Source: RPQJ01 sp963846315 (GTDB taxonomy: Bacteria > Pseudomonadota > Gammaproteobacteria > Steroidobacterales > Steroidobacteraceae). Taken from it: a stretch of 64,000 nucleotides of DNA. Location of the stretch: assembly GCA_963846315.1 (NCBI GenBank), contig CAWJVM010000006.1, forward strand, positions 124,001-188,000, given 5' to 3'. Below the pieces are notes generated by a model. It saw only the letters and a program-made list of their open reading frames with translations, did no database searches and was not told the DNA's origin. Made by a program: the position numbers and the translations under genes. Below are positions 18,701 through 25,742 of the stretch, piece by piece (within the stretch, counting starts at the first letter, position 1; every line of letters begins with the position of its first letter).

Positions 18701-19512
18701 GGATCTCGCCACGCGAGCTCACCACGTCGGTCAGCACGTCACCCGATGAACGTATCGTCGGCGTACCAGACATCGAGGACTCGGAGCCTTCTTCGGCAGA
18801 CCGGCTCACCAGCCGCATCCTGGTGACTCTCGGCGATGCGGTGCGCGTGGATGCCTACGGCTTGAAGGCTCGCCTGGAAGGTGGCGTGACGGTATCGACC
18901 GTGCCGGACGACGTAGCGCGCGGCAACGGCGTCATTCGGATCGCCGAGGGTCAGTACAAGGCCTTCGGCCAGGACGTTCGCATCACCCGGGGCACGCTTT
19001 CGTTCAACGACTCGCCACTCACCGAACCGGTGCTCGACATCGTGGCCGAGCGCAAGATCAAGGACGCGGACATCACCGTTGCGGTCAACGTGCGGGGGAC
19101 CATCGCACAGCCCTTCATCACGATCACCTCGCAGCCGGCGATGCCCAGCAACGAAGCATTGTCGTACCTGCTGACAGGCCGGTCGATCGACACACTGCAG
19201 TCGGGCGAGGCTGCGAGCGTCAACCAGGCCGCCGAAAACCTCGCGCTGAGCGGTGGCGGCCTGCTGCTGGGCGGACTCGGGACAAGGCTCGGCCTCGACG
19301 AAATCTCGCTCGAGCGCGATCGCGACAGCAACGACACCACGGTGGTGCTCGGCAAGGCGCTGTCGCCGAAGCTGTACGTGAGTTACGGCATCTCGATCGC
19401 CGAGGCGATCAATACCATCAAACTCAGGTATTCCCTGAACGAACGGTGGTCGCTGAAGGCCGAGGCGGGCATCGAGCAGAGCGCGGATATCGAGTATCGG
19501 ATTGAGCGGTAG
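15709..19512 (+). CDS. tamB: Translocation and assembly module subunit TamB
   Basis: 1267 residues, GTG start. An N-terminal signal anchor (FIGLLLALAGGVALFLNWLL) is followed by very long repetitive beta-rich sequence and the C-terminal TamB/DUF490 domain from about residue 950, including PSNEALSYLLTGR and ending with a beta strand (YRIER). TamB spans the periplasm as a hydrophobic groove and contacts TamA. Size matches E. coli TamB (1259). The operon partner is tamA, directly upstream. Confidence 0.95.
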   Translation: MRRRSLVFIGLLLALAGGVALFLNWLLFTQQGLDFAIAQLDRLPTLKIEVRGARGSIAGPLSADSVVVDHEAAHIVARGVSLEPEPSGLIVGHFGLEGLAVSRLEVTLKKRPPPPDQPPYFLPSGLHITAPHFRLGEVALTLTSGQRIEASEIKGSLSVTRWRLDLDPVDVRGPNGRIGGSLVVRASEPLGLRTDLRGEWRLPDDDFDYRFRVVTRGTLDRLGADIFLDAPARLSFSGTLLGLTDQPRAEGTFRMTAFDGSPWVPTGRFPQLTGTITLAAGLASLGIDGTLTSPALPGQQLRLQGAGRWDERTVSLANLQVWLPRMGLSATSSGTIKFPEADAPEGTLPLLALNGEWSALQWPIELQGEPVVRSPQGVYTLEGSLPYRFTTRAQVEGAAIPSTSFEAAGVVDQAGVVLDRFAGYALRGRINGRGALSWSGSQAWNFDVDAQGLAISELRPGVEGRVSAKGTIAGTGLTATAPWTARLTSLSGTLFGRPLTGRGEIAHRDGVFDLKNVHIANGTSFADVNGRVGTNTLDLDWNVDLRSLAVAVPGMGGTLVSRGTAHGTPTRPVIAGTARVGHFEYAGVQVASFDAEADVDSSDQRRSSIAFSASTIEAAGLLFDFARGSLNGFVGDHKITLDFASPGDPDRRITEFRGELVADGGFDLARSEWTGDLSQADINFPEGDARLIQPAALVLGPSLQRSAPLCLRTDQDARLCIEGEHRPQPQSWRVVYSAEDWPLQRILRSLLGWREFDGRLQAGGWAEKVPGKEWVGGTTLLVHEPTINVQRNKFRVERIQLGSSRFDLRAEPTQIHATLNIDVDEFTKIDGEALVLRHAGAALDSKLSGHIKGTSEAIKVLPLLVPEIDRAAGRLDGNILLGGTVGQPTFNGDFQVRDGVLELYRTNLKITSLRADGSFDGDALKFDAHGDTAKGKLTIDGHFTWPEGVMTGSMRLRGDQLLVSDTPELRLLASPDIVLHAGVDGYHAEGEVKIPSARISPRELTTSVSTSPDERIVGVPDIEDSEPSSADRLTSRILVTLGDAVRVDAYGLKARLEGGVTVSTVPDDVARGNGVIRIAEGQYKAFGQDVRITRGTLSFNDSPLTEPVLDIVAERKIKDADITVAVNVRGTIAQPFITITSQPAMPSNEALSYLLTGRSIDTLQSGEAASVNQAAENLALSGGGLLLGGLGTRLGLDEISLERDRDSNDTTVVLGKALSPKLYVSYGISIAEAINTIKLRYSLNERWSLKAEAGIEQSADIEYRIER

Positions 19513-20137
19513 GTCTTTGTCTCGGGTTCGGGTTGGTGGTCGCAGGGGCGGAGTTCCGTACTTCTCCCGGCGAGCGGAAAGGCAGACACGCTCGCCGGGA
19601 GAAGTACGGAACTCCGCCCTAACGTCACGCGCCTGAGCGAGTCACGGGCGAACGGTCAATACGATACTGTCGATGTCCGCCCCGGCCCGATGACTCGCAC
19701 GGCGCAGGCAGCCGGACCGCGTTCGTGGAGCACGGCGCCAGGATGACCAATCAATGGTCGTTCAGGTGAATCGTCGAGATTCATGATGCAGGACGTACCG
19801 AGCGATTGAGATCGCCGATGGCTTACGTGTCCGTCCGGGAATTGGGCCGCTCGTGAAAATTACTGGTCAACCAATTTGTGTTGGTCGGGTGAGGGATTTG
19901 GGGTAGAGAAGCAGACATTGGTGTAGGCACGCTTTCGGCCAAGACCGGCCGGACGTGCCGGCGCTTGAACGCAGACGCTCGTGGCGCGATCGAACGGAAA
20001 GAACTGCGATTGCCCGCGGCCGCAAACCGTTGCCGCCCGGGCAAACCTGGTCCGAGTTGAACGGCGAATGGTTCGTTGTGCATCATCCGGATGCACGCGA
20101 CCCAACTGAAGAACATCGACCAGGGGAGACTTTCCAA
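19513..20137. other. Intergenic spacer with long hairpin
   Basis: 625 bp without a supported gene. It contains the perfect inverted repeat described separately at 19546-19619. The rest shows no convincing open frame with a ribosome-binding site; promoter elements for the amidohydrolase presumably lie in its right part but are not recognisable. Confidence 0.6.
19546..19619. repeat. Perfect 30-bp inverted repeat downstream of tamB
   Basis: Arms 19546-19575 and 19590-19619 are exact reverse complements around a 14-base loop. The arm contains GGAGTTCCGTACTTCTCCCG. Transcribed, it would form a very stable hairpin that could end or protect the tamAB mRNA. There is no T-run, so it is more like a REP-type palindrome than a classical terminator. 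Confidence 0.85.
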
Positions 20138-21907
20138 GTGGCGAACCTGAATTTCAGAACGCTGGCGGCAATTGCCCTTGCCGCGACAATCGTCGGCCTC
20201 GCGGGCTGCAGTCGAAAGACGGAGGCTCCCGCCTCCGCGGAATCCGGCGCCGCAACGCTTGCGGCCGAACAGGCTGCGGACACGATCTACGTCGGCGGCG
20301 ACATCGTCACCATCAACGACGCCCAGCCGACCGTCGAGGCGTTGGCCGTGAAGGACGGCAAGATCCTCGCCGTCGGAGCGCGCGCGGACATCGAGGCGGC
20401 GCACAAGAGTGCCGCCACCAGAGTCAACGACCTCGGCGGTAAGACGCTGATGCCGAGTTTCCTCGACGCTCACTCGCACTACATCAACTCGCTGCTGGTG
20501 GCCAACCAGTGCAAGTTGTACGCGCCGCCCTCCGGGCCGGGCAAGGATGTAGAAAGCATCATCGCCGAGCTGAAGAGGTTCGCCGAGGAGCGCAAGATCC
20601 CCAAGGGCGAGATGATCGTGGGCTACGGCTATGACGACACCGTCATGCCGGACGGCCGACTTCTGAACCGCGACGATCTCGACAAGGCGTTCCCGGACAA
20701 CCCGGTGCGCATCGACCACGTGTCGATGCACGGGACCGTGATGAACAGCCTGGCGCTCAAGAAGTACGGGTTCAGCGCCGCCACCAAGACCCCCCCGGGC
20801 GGCGTCATCGTGCGCAAGCCCGGCACCAACGAGCCCTACGGCCTGATCATGGAGACCGCGTTCCTTCCAGTGATGGAAAAGGCGGAGCCGATGACGCCGG
20901 AGCAGGAAATAGCCTGGACCAAGGCTGGCCAGATGCTCTACGCCGAAGCCGGCATCACCACCGCCCACGAAGGGGCAACTCACCTGGCGCCGTTGCAGAC
21001 GATGAAGCGTGCTACGGATGCCGGGGCCAACATCATCGACGTGATCGCATACCCGTTCGTGACGGACGTGGACAACATCCTCGCGGAGTTCCCGGTCTCC
21101 GAATGGGGCAAGTACGACAGGCACCTCAAGATCGGCGGCGTGAAAATCACCATCGACGGCTCGCCGCAGGGCAGAACCGCCTTCTTCACTACGCCGTACC
21201 TGACCGGAGGTCCGAGCGGCGAGAAGAACTGGACCGGGGAATTGACGTTCCCGCAGGAGATGATCAACCGTATGGTCAAGAAGGTCTACGACCTTGGAGT
21301 TCCACTGAATCTCCACGCCAACGGCGACGGGGCGATCGACGCGTTCTTCAAGGCACATGAATTCGCGGCCGCCGGCGACCTCACCAGGGACCGGCATGTG
21401 ACCATGATCCACGCGCAGTTCACCCGCAAGGACCAGATCCCGAAGTACGTCGAGTACAAGATCCGCCCCTCGTTCTACACGCTGCACACCTACTATTTCG
21501 CGGAAGCGCACATTGCGAACCGGGGCAAGGAGCAGGCGACGTATATCAGCCCGATGCGCGACGCGATCGATGCCGGACTCCATCCGACCAACCACACCGA
21601 TTTCGTGGTCGCGCCGCTCGATCAGATGTTCATGCTCTGGTCGGCGGTGAACCGCATTTCAAGAGCTGGTGTTGAAATCGGCCTTGACCAGCGGGTAACG
21701 CCTCTTGAGGGCTTGAAGGCCATGACGATCTGGGTGGCCGAGCAGTACGGCGAGCAAACCAGCAAGGGCTCCCTCGAGCCCGGCAAGCTCGCCGACCTGG
21801 TGATTCTCGAAAAGAACCCCCTGAAGGTCGAGCGGATGGCAATCAAGGACATCAAGGTCGTGGAGACGATCAAGGAAGGAAAGACGATCTACGCTGCGAA
21901 AATGTGA
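20138..21907 (+). CDS. Amidohydrolase family lipoprotein (Amidohydro_3 / YtcJ-like)
   Basis: 589 residues from the GTG at 20138, preceded by GGGGAG. Lipobox LAGC gives lipid attachment at C24. Metal-ligand motif DAHSH (H112, H114) follows the first beta-sandwich segment; NLHANGDGAIDAF and MIHAQF hold later His residues. YtcJ-like members hydrolyse exocyclic amide or formamide bonds; the substrate here is unknown. Codon usage is a little less GC-rich than the neighbours, and it opens an accessory-looking region. A hairpin with a T-rich tail follows the stop. Confidence 0.88.
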   Translation: MANLNFRTLAAIALAATIVGLAGCSRKTEAPASAESGAATLAAEQAADTIYVGGDIVTINDAQPTVEALAVKDGKILAVGARADIEAAHKSAATRVNDLGGKTLMPSFLDAHSHYINSLLVANQCKLYAPPSGPGKDVESIIAELKRFAEERKIPKGEMIVGYGYDDTVMPDGRLLNRDDLDKAFPDNPVRIDHVSMHGTVMNSLALKKYGFSAATKTPPGGVIVRKPGTNEPYGLIMETAFLPVMEKAEPMTPEQEIAWTKAGQMLYAEAGITTAHEGATHLAPLQTMKRATDAGANIIDVIAYPFVTDVDNILAEFPVSEWGKYDRHLKIGGVKITIDGSPQGRTAFFTTPYLTGGPSGEKNWTGELTFPQEMINRMVKKVYDLGVPLNLHANGDGAIDAFFKAHEFAAAGDLTRDRHVTMIHAQFTRKDQIPKYVEYKIRPSFYTLHTYYFAEAHIANRGKEQATYISPMRDAIDAGLHPTNHTDFVVAPLDQMFMLWSAVNRISRAGVEIGLDQRVTPLEGLKAMTIWVAEQYGEQTSKGSLEPGKLADLVILEKNPLKVERMAIKDIKVVETIKEGKTIYAAKM

Positions 21908-21959
21908 CCCGTATAGGCACCACGGCGGGAAGCCCCACCCCACTTTCGCCGGCGCACCG

Positions 21960-21996
21960 GTGGGTCGGGGCCGCGAGGCCTCGGCCCACATCTTTT
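21960..21996 (+). terminator. Probable rho-independent terminator of the amidohydrolase gene
   Basis: A 13-bp stem (two G-U pairs) closing a GCGA tetraloop at 21960-21989, followed by TCTTTTC. It lies 53 bp after the amidohydrolase stop and just upstream of the YbaY-like gene. Confidence 0.65.
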
Positions 21997-22011
21997 CTGG
22001 GGATTCGACAC

Positions 22012-22455
22012 ATGATGCGTCGGAGCGGAATGGCTGGCGTAATAGTGGCCGTGGCCGGATGGCTCGTTGGATGTTCCGCGGCGAGTATCGTGCCAGGCGA
22101 TGGGGGTGCGGACGTGACCAAGGTAACGGGGGCTGTCACCTATCTCGAGCGCATTGCGCTGTCACCGACTGCAGTAATCAACGTGCAACTCGTAGAAGCA
22201 TCGCGCGCCGACGCACCCGCCATCGTGCTCGGTGAACAAGTAATTCAGGCGGCCGGCAACCAGGTTCCGTTTACGTTTGAGATTGGGTTCGATCCTGCAG
22301 AGATCCAGGCGAATCACACGTATGCGGTGCAGGCCCGAATTGAAGATAACGGCAAGCTGCGCTTCATCAGCGACCAGCATTACGCGGCCATCACCCGTGG
22401 TGCACCGAGTGCGGCCAACATCTTGCTCAAACCGGTTGGCGGCAGTCGGCAGTAG
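22012..22455 (+). CDS. YbaY-family lipoprotein
   Basis: 147 residues from the first of two adjacent ATGs (22012 or 22015). Signal sequence ending in lipobox LVGC, then a single YbaY/YscW-type beta-sandwich domain: VTGAVTYLERIALSPTAVI, VPFTFEIGFDPAEI and YAVQARIEDNGKLRFISD are its hallmark strands. E. coli YbaY is a glycolipoprotein; homologues often accompany META/HslJ domains. Probably outer-membrane or periplasmic; its role is unknown. Confidence 0.85.
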   Translation: MMRRSGMAGVIVAVAGWLVGCSAASIVPGDGGADVTKVTGAVTYLERIALSPTAVINVQLVEASRADAPAIVLGEQVIQAAGNQVPFTFEIGFDPAEIQANHTYAVQARIEDNGKLRFISDQHYAAITRGAPSAANILLKPVGGSRQ

Positions 22456-22790
22456 TCGTCTTCGCGACGAACGTCCGCTTCCTTGGACGACGACAGTCTC
22501 GGAGGGGTCGTTTTTCCCCGTTGACTGCCTGCTTACGGCGAAGCAAAAAAGGGGCCGAAGCCCCTTAGATCAGTCCTCGCTCGGCGAGGCTGGTGACGTC
22601 GCTGCCGGCGACTCGCACAACGTAGCCGTGTCTCAGACACACGGGTTGACTTGAAATTTCAGGTAGCCGGTTAGGTCTGCCGGCTTAAACGGGTGCGTCC
22701 GGCGGTAGAGATGGCGTTCTGGTCGCTGACCCGCCGCGAAACGGGAGAACAGTCACACCCGTGCATGGGTGCCTGCACCAAGATATCGCC
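22456..22790. other. Intergenic spacer with a minus-strand terminator and a coding remnant
   Basis: 335 bp. It holds a UUCG-loop terminator pointing left (22544-22566) and, near 22640-22680 on the minus strand, a short remnant that translates as GYLKFQVNP before a stop. No intact gene is visible. Confidence 0.55.
22544..22566 (-). terminator. Rho-independent terminator with UUCG loop
   Basis: On the minus strand AAGGGGC-TTCG-GCCCCTT is followed by a run of T, a textbook terminator. No intact minus-strand gene lies upstream of it, so it may be left over from a lost gene, or may act on antisense transcription. Confidence 0.8.
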
Positions 22791-23399
22791 ATGAATTGGC
22801 GACGTGCCGTGTGGATTGCTCTATTCATCGTCGCGCTGTCGAAAGCGTGGGGACAGTGGGAACATCGGGCCATTCATCCGGCCGATGGGGCCATCGCGCC
22901 GAATGAACCGCTGCAAACGGAGGCGGACGGTGCGGCCGTGATTGTGCTCGGGCGCTGGACGCTCACGCCACGAACAACCTACGACGTTACGGCGCGAATT
23001 CTCAGCCGCGAAGATTATCGCTTCGATCCCATTTCGGACCTGGCGCCGATGGATCTCGCGCTCGGCTGGGGCCCCATGTCGGACAATCGGGTGCTGGAAG
23101 CGTTCAAGGTGTCGCAGGGCGCACGATTCTATTCCTGGCGACCCGTCACTGAGTCAATGCCGATTGAGCTGCGTGAGGTGACCCAGTACAGCGCCAACAC
23201 GCACGTCATTCCTGCCAATGCCGCCGTCGCCTCGCAACTCGCCCGGCTGCGCCTGGGGGGACAGGTGGTCCACCTGACGGGTCTGCTGGTGGATGGCGTA
23301 CGCGACGACGGTATGACGATCCACACGTCGCTGACGCGGACCGATTCGGGAGCGGGAGCGTGCGAGTTCATGCTGGTCCAAGATGTCCAGGTCCAATGA
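22791..23399 (+). CDS. Conserved hypothetical exported protein
   Basis: 202 residues from the ATG at 22791. One N-terminal hydrophobic segment (WIALFIVALSKAWG) acts as a signal peptide or anchor. The rest has family-like motifs: ARILSREDYRFDPISDLAPM, DLALGWGPMSD, YSANTHVIPA and SLTRTDTGAG-like SLTRTDSGAGACE. The mixture suggests a small beta-barrel (OB-like) domain preceded by a helical part. I recognise it as a recurrent proteobacterial hypothetical, not a named family. No ribosome-binding site is obvious. Confidence 0.7.
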   Translation: MNWRRAVWIALFIVALSKAWGQWEHRAIHPADGAIAPNEPLQTEADGAAVIVLGRWTLTPRTTYDVTARILSREDYRFDPISDLAPMDLALGWGPMSDNRVLEAFKVSQGARFYSWRPVTESMPIELREVTQYSANTHVIPANAAVASQLARLRLGGQVVHLTGLLVDGVRDDGMTIHTSLTRTDSGAGACEFMLVQDVQVQ

Positions 23400-23593
23400 C
23401 CCACCCGTCCACTCGCTTGAGCCGCAGGTGCGTGTCGGTGCCGCGCCCTGCGGTGGCTCGCGAACTTCAAGTAACCCGACTGGTCGGGGAACTGTTCGAT
23501 TTGCTCTGGACTGTCCCTGGCCCTCGCCCTTCGGGCCCGCCTGTGGCGGTTCAGAAATCGTTCCCGCGCTTTCTGTCGGCCGGTCGTCCGCCG

Positions 23594-23609
23594 CTCAAGT
23601 CGACTTGAG
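23594..23609. repeat. 16-bp perfect palindrome spanning two stop codons
   Basis: CTCAAGTCGACTTGAG. On both strands it reads as Leu-Lys-Ser-Thr-stop in the open frames that converge here. Confidence 0.85.
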
Positions 23610-23981
23610 CCGTACTCGCAGCCAGGACGGATTACTGGCGAATTTCAGGTATCCCGACTGGCCCGCAGCCGACCAGCAACGGGCGATGAGCGCGTAGACC
23701 AGGAGCCACGCCGGCTGGCCGTGGATGCGGGTGAGCCATGAGAGGGGGGGGTCGGTGCCGGGAGTCACGTTGTCGGTGCGTTTCGCGTAGAGGCTGACGC
23801 GCCAGCGTAGGCCGAAGTACCGGAACACTGTCTCAACCACAAATTGGTGCGTGTGCGCAAAAACGTATTCGGTGGGGGCGGCGCCCGCGCGTTGACCGCG
23901 GGTGATCAAATCTATTTCGGACCAGGTGAGTGCCTGCGTCGCGCGCGGCAGCTCGACGCCTGCTCGCCCACGAGATGACAC
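23595..23981 (-). CDS. Hypothetical protein, possibly a gene remnant
   Basis: Up to 128 codons, with an arbitrary GTG start. The N-terminal third is low-quality; from about residue 45 it looks protein-like (VFRYFGLRWRVSLYAKRTDN, then a hydrophobic WLLVYALIARCW) and ends SGYLKFASNPSWLRVRLKST. The ending SGYLKFAS recurs on the same strand near 23460-23490 with synonymous differences, and a related GYLKF at 22640-22680, so this is probably one survivor of a decayed repeated gene. No function can be given. Confidence 0.35.
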   Translation of the reverse strand: MSSRGRAGVELPRATQALTWSEIDLITRGQRAGAAPTEYVFAHTHQFVVETVFRYFGLRWRVSLYAKRTDNVTPGTDPPLSWLTRIHGQPAWLLVYALIARCWSAAGQSGYLKFASNPSWLRVRLKST

Positions 23982-24002
23982 ACGTCGACGGTTGGGCCCG
24001 GA

Positions 24003-24583
24003 TCACGGCGATGCGAGAAAGCTGAGTAACGCCGGATCCACCACCTCGGGTCGCTCCAGGTGCGGCAGGTGGCCGGCATCCGCCACCGGCAGGAACTGAT
24101 GTTCTCCCAGTGCCTGACGCAGGCCCGCGCTGAGTGCATAGGGAACCGTCTGATCCTGCTCGCCCCAGATCAGCAACACCGGCCGTTGCTGTGCGCCGAC
24201 CGCACGGTAGGTGGGCATCGGGTCGCGCGTGATGACGTGGCGGAGGCTCGACAGAATGGCGCGGCCGAAGCCGACATAGCGCATCTGCTCGCGGTAGCGA
24301 TCGGCCCACTTCGGAAAGCGCTCCGGATGCACGAAGTCGGCGCCGTGAGCAGCTCGTCGACCTGGCGGGTGAAGCGCTGGATATCGTAGTCGCCGCGTGG
24401 CCGATCCGAGGTTCCCCGACCGTACAGGTCGAAGCGAATGACTCGATGTCCCGCCGCCACCAGCGTCGCGAACGCGGGATCGAAGATGTACGACGGCACC
24501 GAGAAGCCATGGACCAGCAGCACCGGCGGTGCGGTGTCCGGCCCGGCCATCTCGCAGTGCACCCGGCCTTCGCCCAACTGCAC
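24003..24583 (-). pseudogene. Alpha/beta hydrolase pseudogene lacking the nucleophile region
   Basis: The first part (from GTG 24583) gives VLLVHGFSVPSYIFDPAF, FDLYGRGTSD and DYDIQRFTRQVDELL, the normal N-terminal half of an alpha/beta hydrolase. The frame then changes and resumes as ADFVHPERFPKWADRYREQM, PVLLIWGEQDQTVPYAL and GHLPHLERPE, the C-terminal part with acid and His. The segment between, including the GxSxG elbow, is absent, roughly 80-100 codons. A deletion of non-multiple-of-three length explains both the loss and the frame change. It cannot be a working esterase as written. Confidence 0.75.
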
Positions 24584-24667
24584 GTACTCGCACGTCGTGC
24601 AGAGTTGGCTGAACGCTGACGCAGTACGGCGAAAAACCCGGAGCAGGCTTCGCGGGTGGTTGAAACT

Positions 24668-24690
24668 AGAAACCCGGCTTTCGCCGGGTT
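24668..24690 (-). terminator. Rho-independent terminator of the PEP-CTERM gene
   Basis: Minus-strand stem AACCCGGC, GAAA loop, GCCGGGTT, followed by TCTAGTTTC, starting 25 bp past the stop of the minus-strand gene at 24715. Confidence 0.75.
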
Positions 24691-24714
24691 CTGTTGTCGC
24701 GTTGTGCGTGTCGC

Positions 24715-25476
24715 TTACGCGTTGCGGCGACGGCTCATACCAAGGCCGAGCAGGCCGACGCCTAGCAGCGCGAGCGTGCCGGGTTCGGGGACAGACGTTG
24801 CGCCGCAGGTACTGTCAATGCCGAGCACCTTCGTGACGGACGAGAAACTGAACAAGGTGCAGAGTGTGCCGTCGGACGCGAAAGCGAGGTTAGCGCCGTT
24901 CCATACGCCGCCCGCGCCATAGTTTTCGTCCCACGACTCGCCAATCGCGACCTTGCCTTCGTAGGCACCGGCTGGAAGCAGTGCCGAGAACGTGTAGATG
25001 CCGTTGCCGTCAATGTCCTGCAGCCATGATCGCAAGCACGACGGGTCCCAGTCACCCAAACAGCCCAGTTCGGACTGGAAACTGCCGGCAAAGACGGCAA
25101 TCAGCGAGTTGAAGTTGTCGGTGATCCAGTTCGACTTGTCGTCGAAGTAGAACTTCACGATCGTGCCGCTCGCAAGTGTCAGCGGGATGTTGGCCCCGCC
25201 CGGCACCGCATGGGCGCCATAGCTTTCGTCCCAAGCGTCATTCAGCGCGGCCTTGTACTCGTAGGAACCCGCCGGAACGCCGAAACTGCCCTGCCAGACA
25301 TCGTCGTTCGCGTCGTATGTCAGATGCGTGGCGGCACAGGCGGGGTCCCAGTCCCCGGGACAACCCAACTCCGACTGAAGGCTACCCGCGACCGTGACTG
25401 AGGAGGTCACGGCGTTGGCGGGAAGGGGTCCGGCCAGCAAACCGACAGCCAGCCATCCCAGAGTCTTCGACTTCAT
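24715..25476 (-). CDS. PEP-CTERM protein with two pullulanase-X25-like domains
   Basis: 253 residues from the ATG at 25476, preceded by GAGGGGAG. Signal peptide, then two related domains of about 95 residues, each opening AGSLQSELGC.GDWDP or AGSFQSELGCLGDWDP and containing WDE(S/N)YGA, the pattern of the X25 domain of bacterial pullulanases, implicated in glycan contact. The C-terminus carries a PEP-CTERM sorting signal: VPEPGTLALLGVGLLGLG then SRRR. Such proteins are processed by exosortase and depend on extracellular polysaccharide; no exosortase is in the window. It is followed by its own terminator. Confidence 0.85.
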   Translation of the reverse strand: MKSKTLGWLAVGLLAGPLPANAVTSSVTVAGSLQSELGCPGDWDPACAATHLTYDANDDVWQGSFGVPAGSYEYKAALNDAWDESYGAHAVPGGANIPLTLASGTIVKFYFDDKSNWITDNFNSLIAVFAGSFQSELGCLGDWDPSCLRSWLQDIDGNGIYTFSALLPAGAYEGKVAIGESWDENYGAGGVWNGANLAFASDGTLCTLFSFSSVTKVLGIDSTCGATSVPEPGTLALLGVGLLGLGMSRRRNA

Positions 25477-25742
25477 GTCGCTCCCCTCTTGTTGTAACTT
25501 GCTCCCAACCACGGGAATGTTCGCTCCGAATATAGGGCGCAATTTGTGCCCTGTCGCGTAAAGTTTTCCGACGACGTGGGCGTTTGACTCAACTGCGAAG
25601 CGAGAGCCTCTGCAAGCCCACGCGGATCGGTGCGTACTCGATTCGCCCGGTGCTGATCTCAACGAAGCCATGGGCCGTGTACGGTGCTGTGTCCGGACAG
25701 AACACACACACTGAGCCGCGATTGATGTGGTCCTGGCGGTGT

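Noticed and set aside
19823..21595. 590-codon minus-strand open frame opposite the amidohydrolase
   Set aside because: Antisense shadow of a strongly protein-like gene; composition is His/Arg/Val rich without motifs or a ribosome-binding site.
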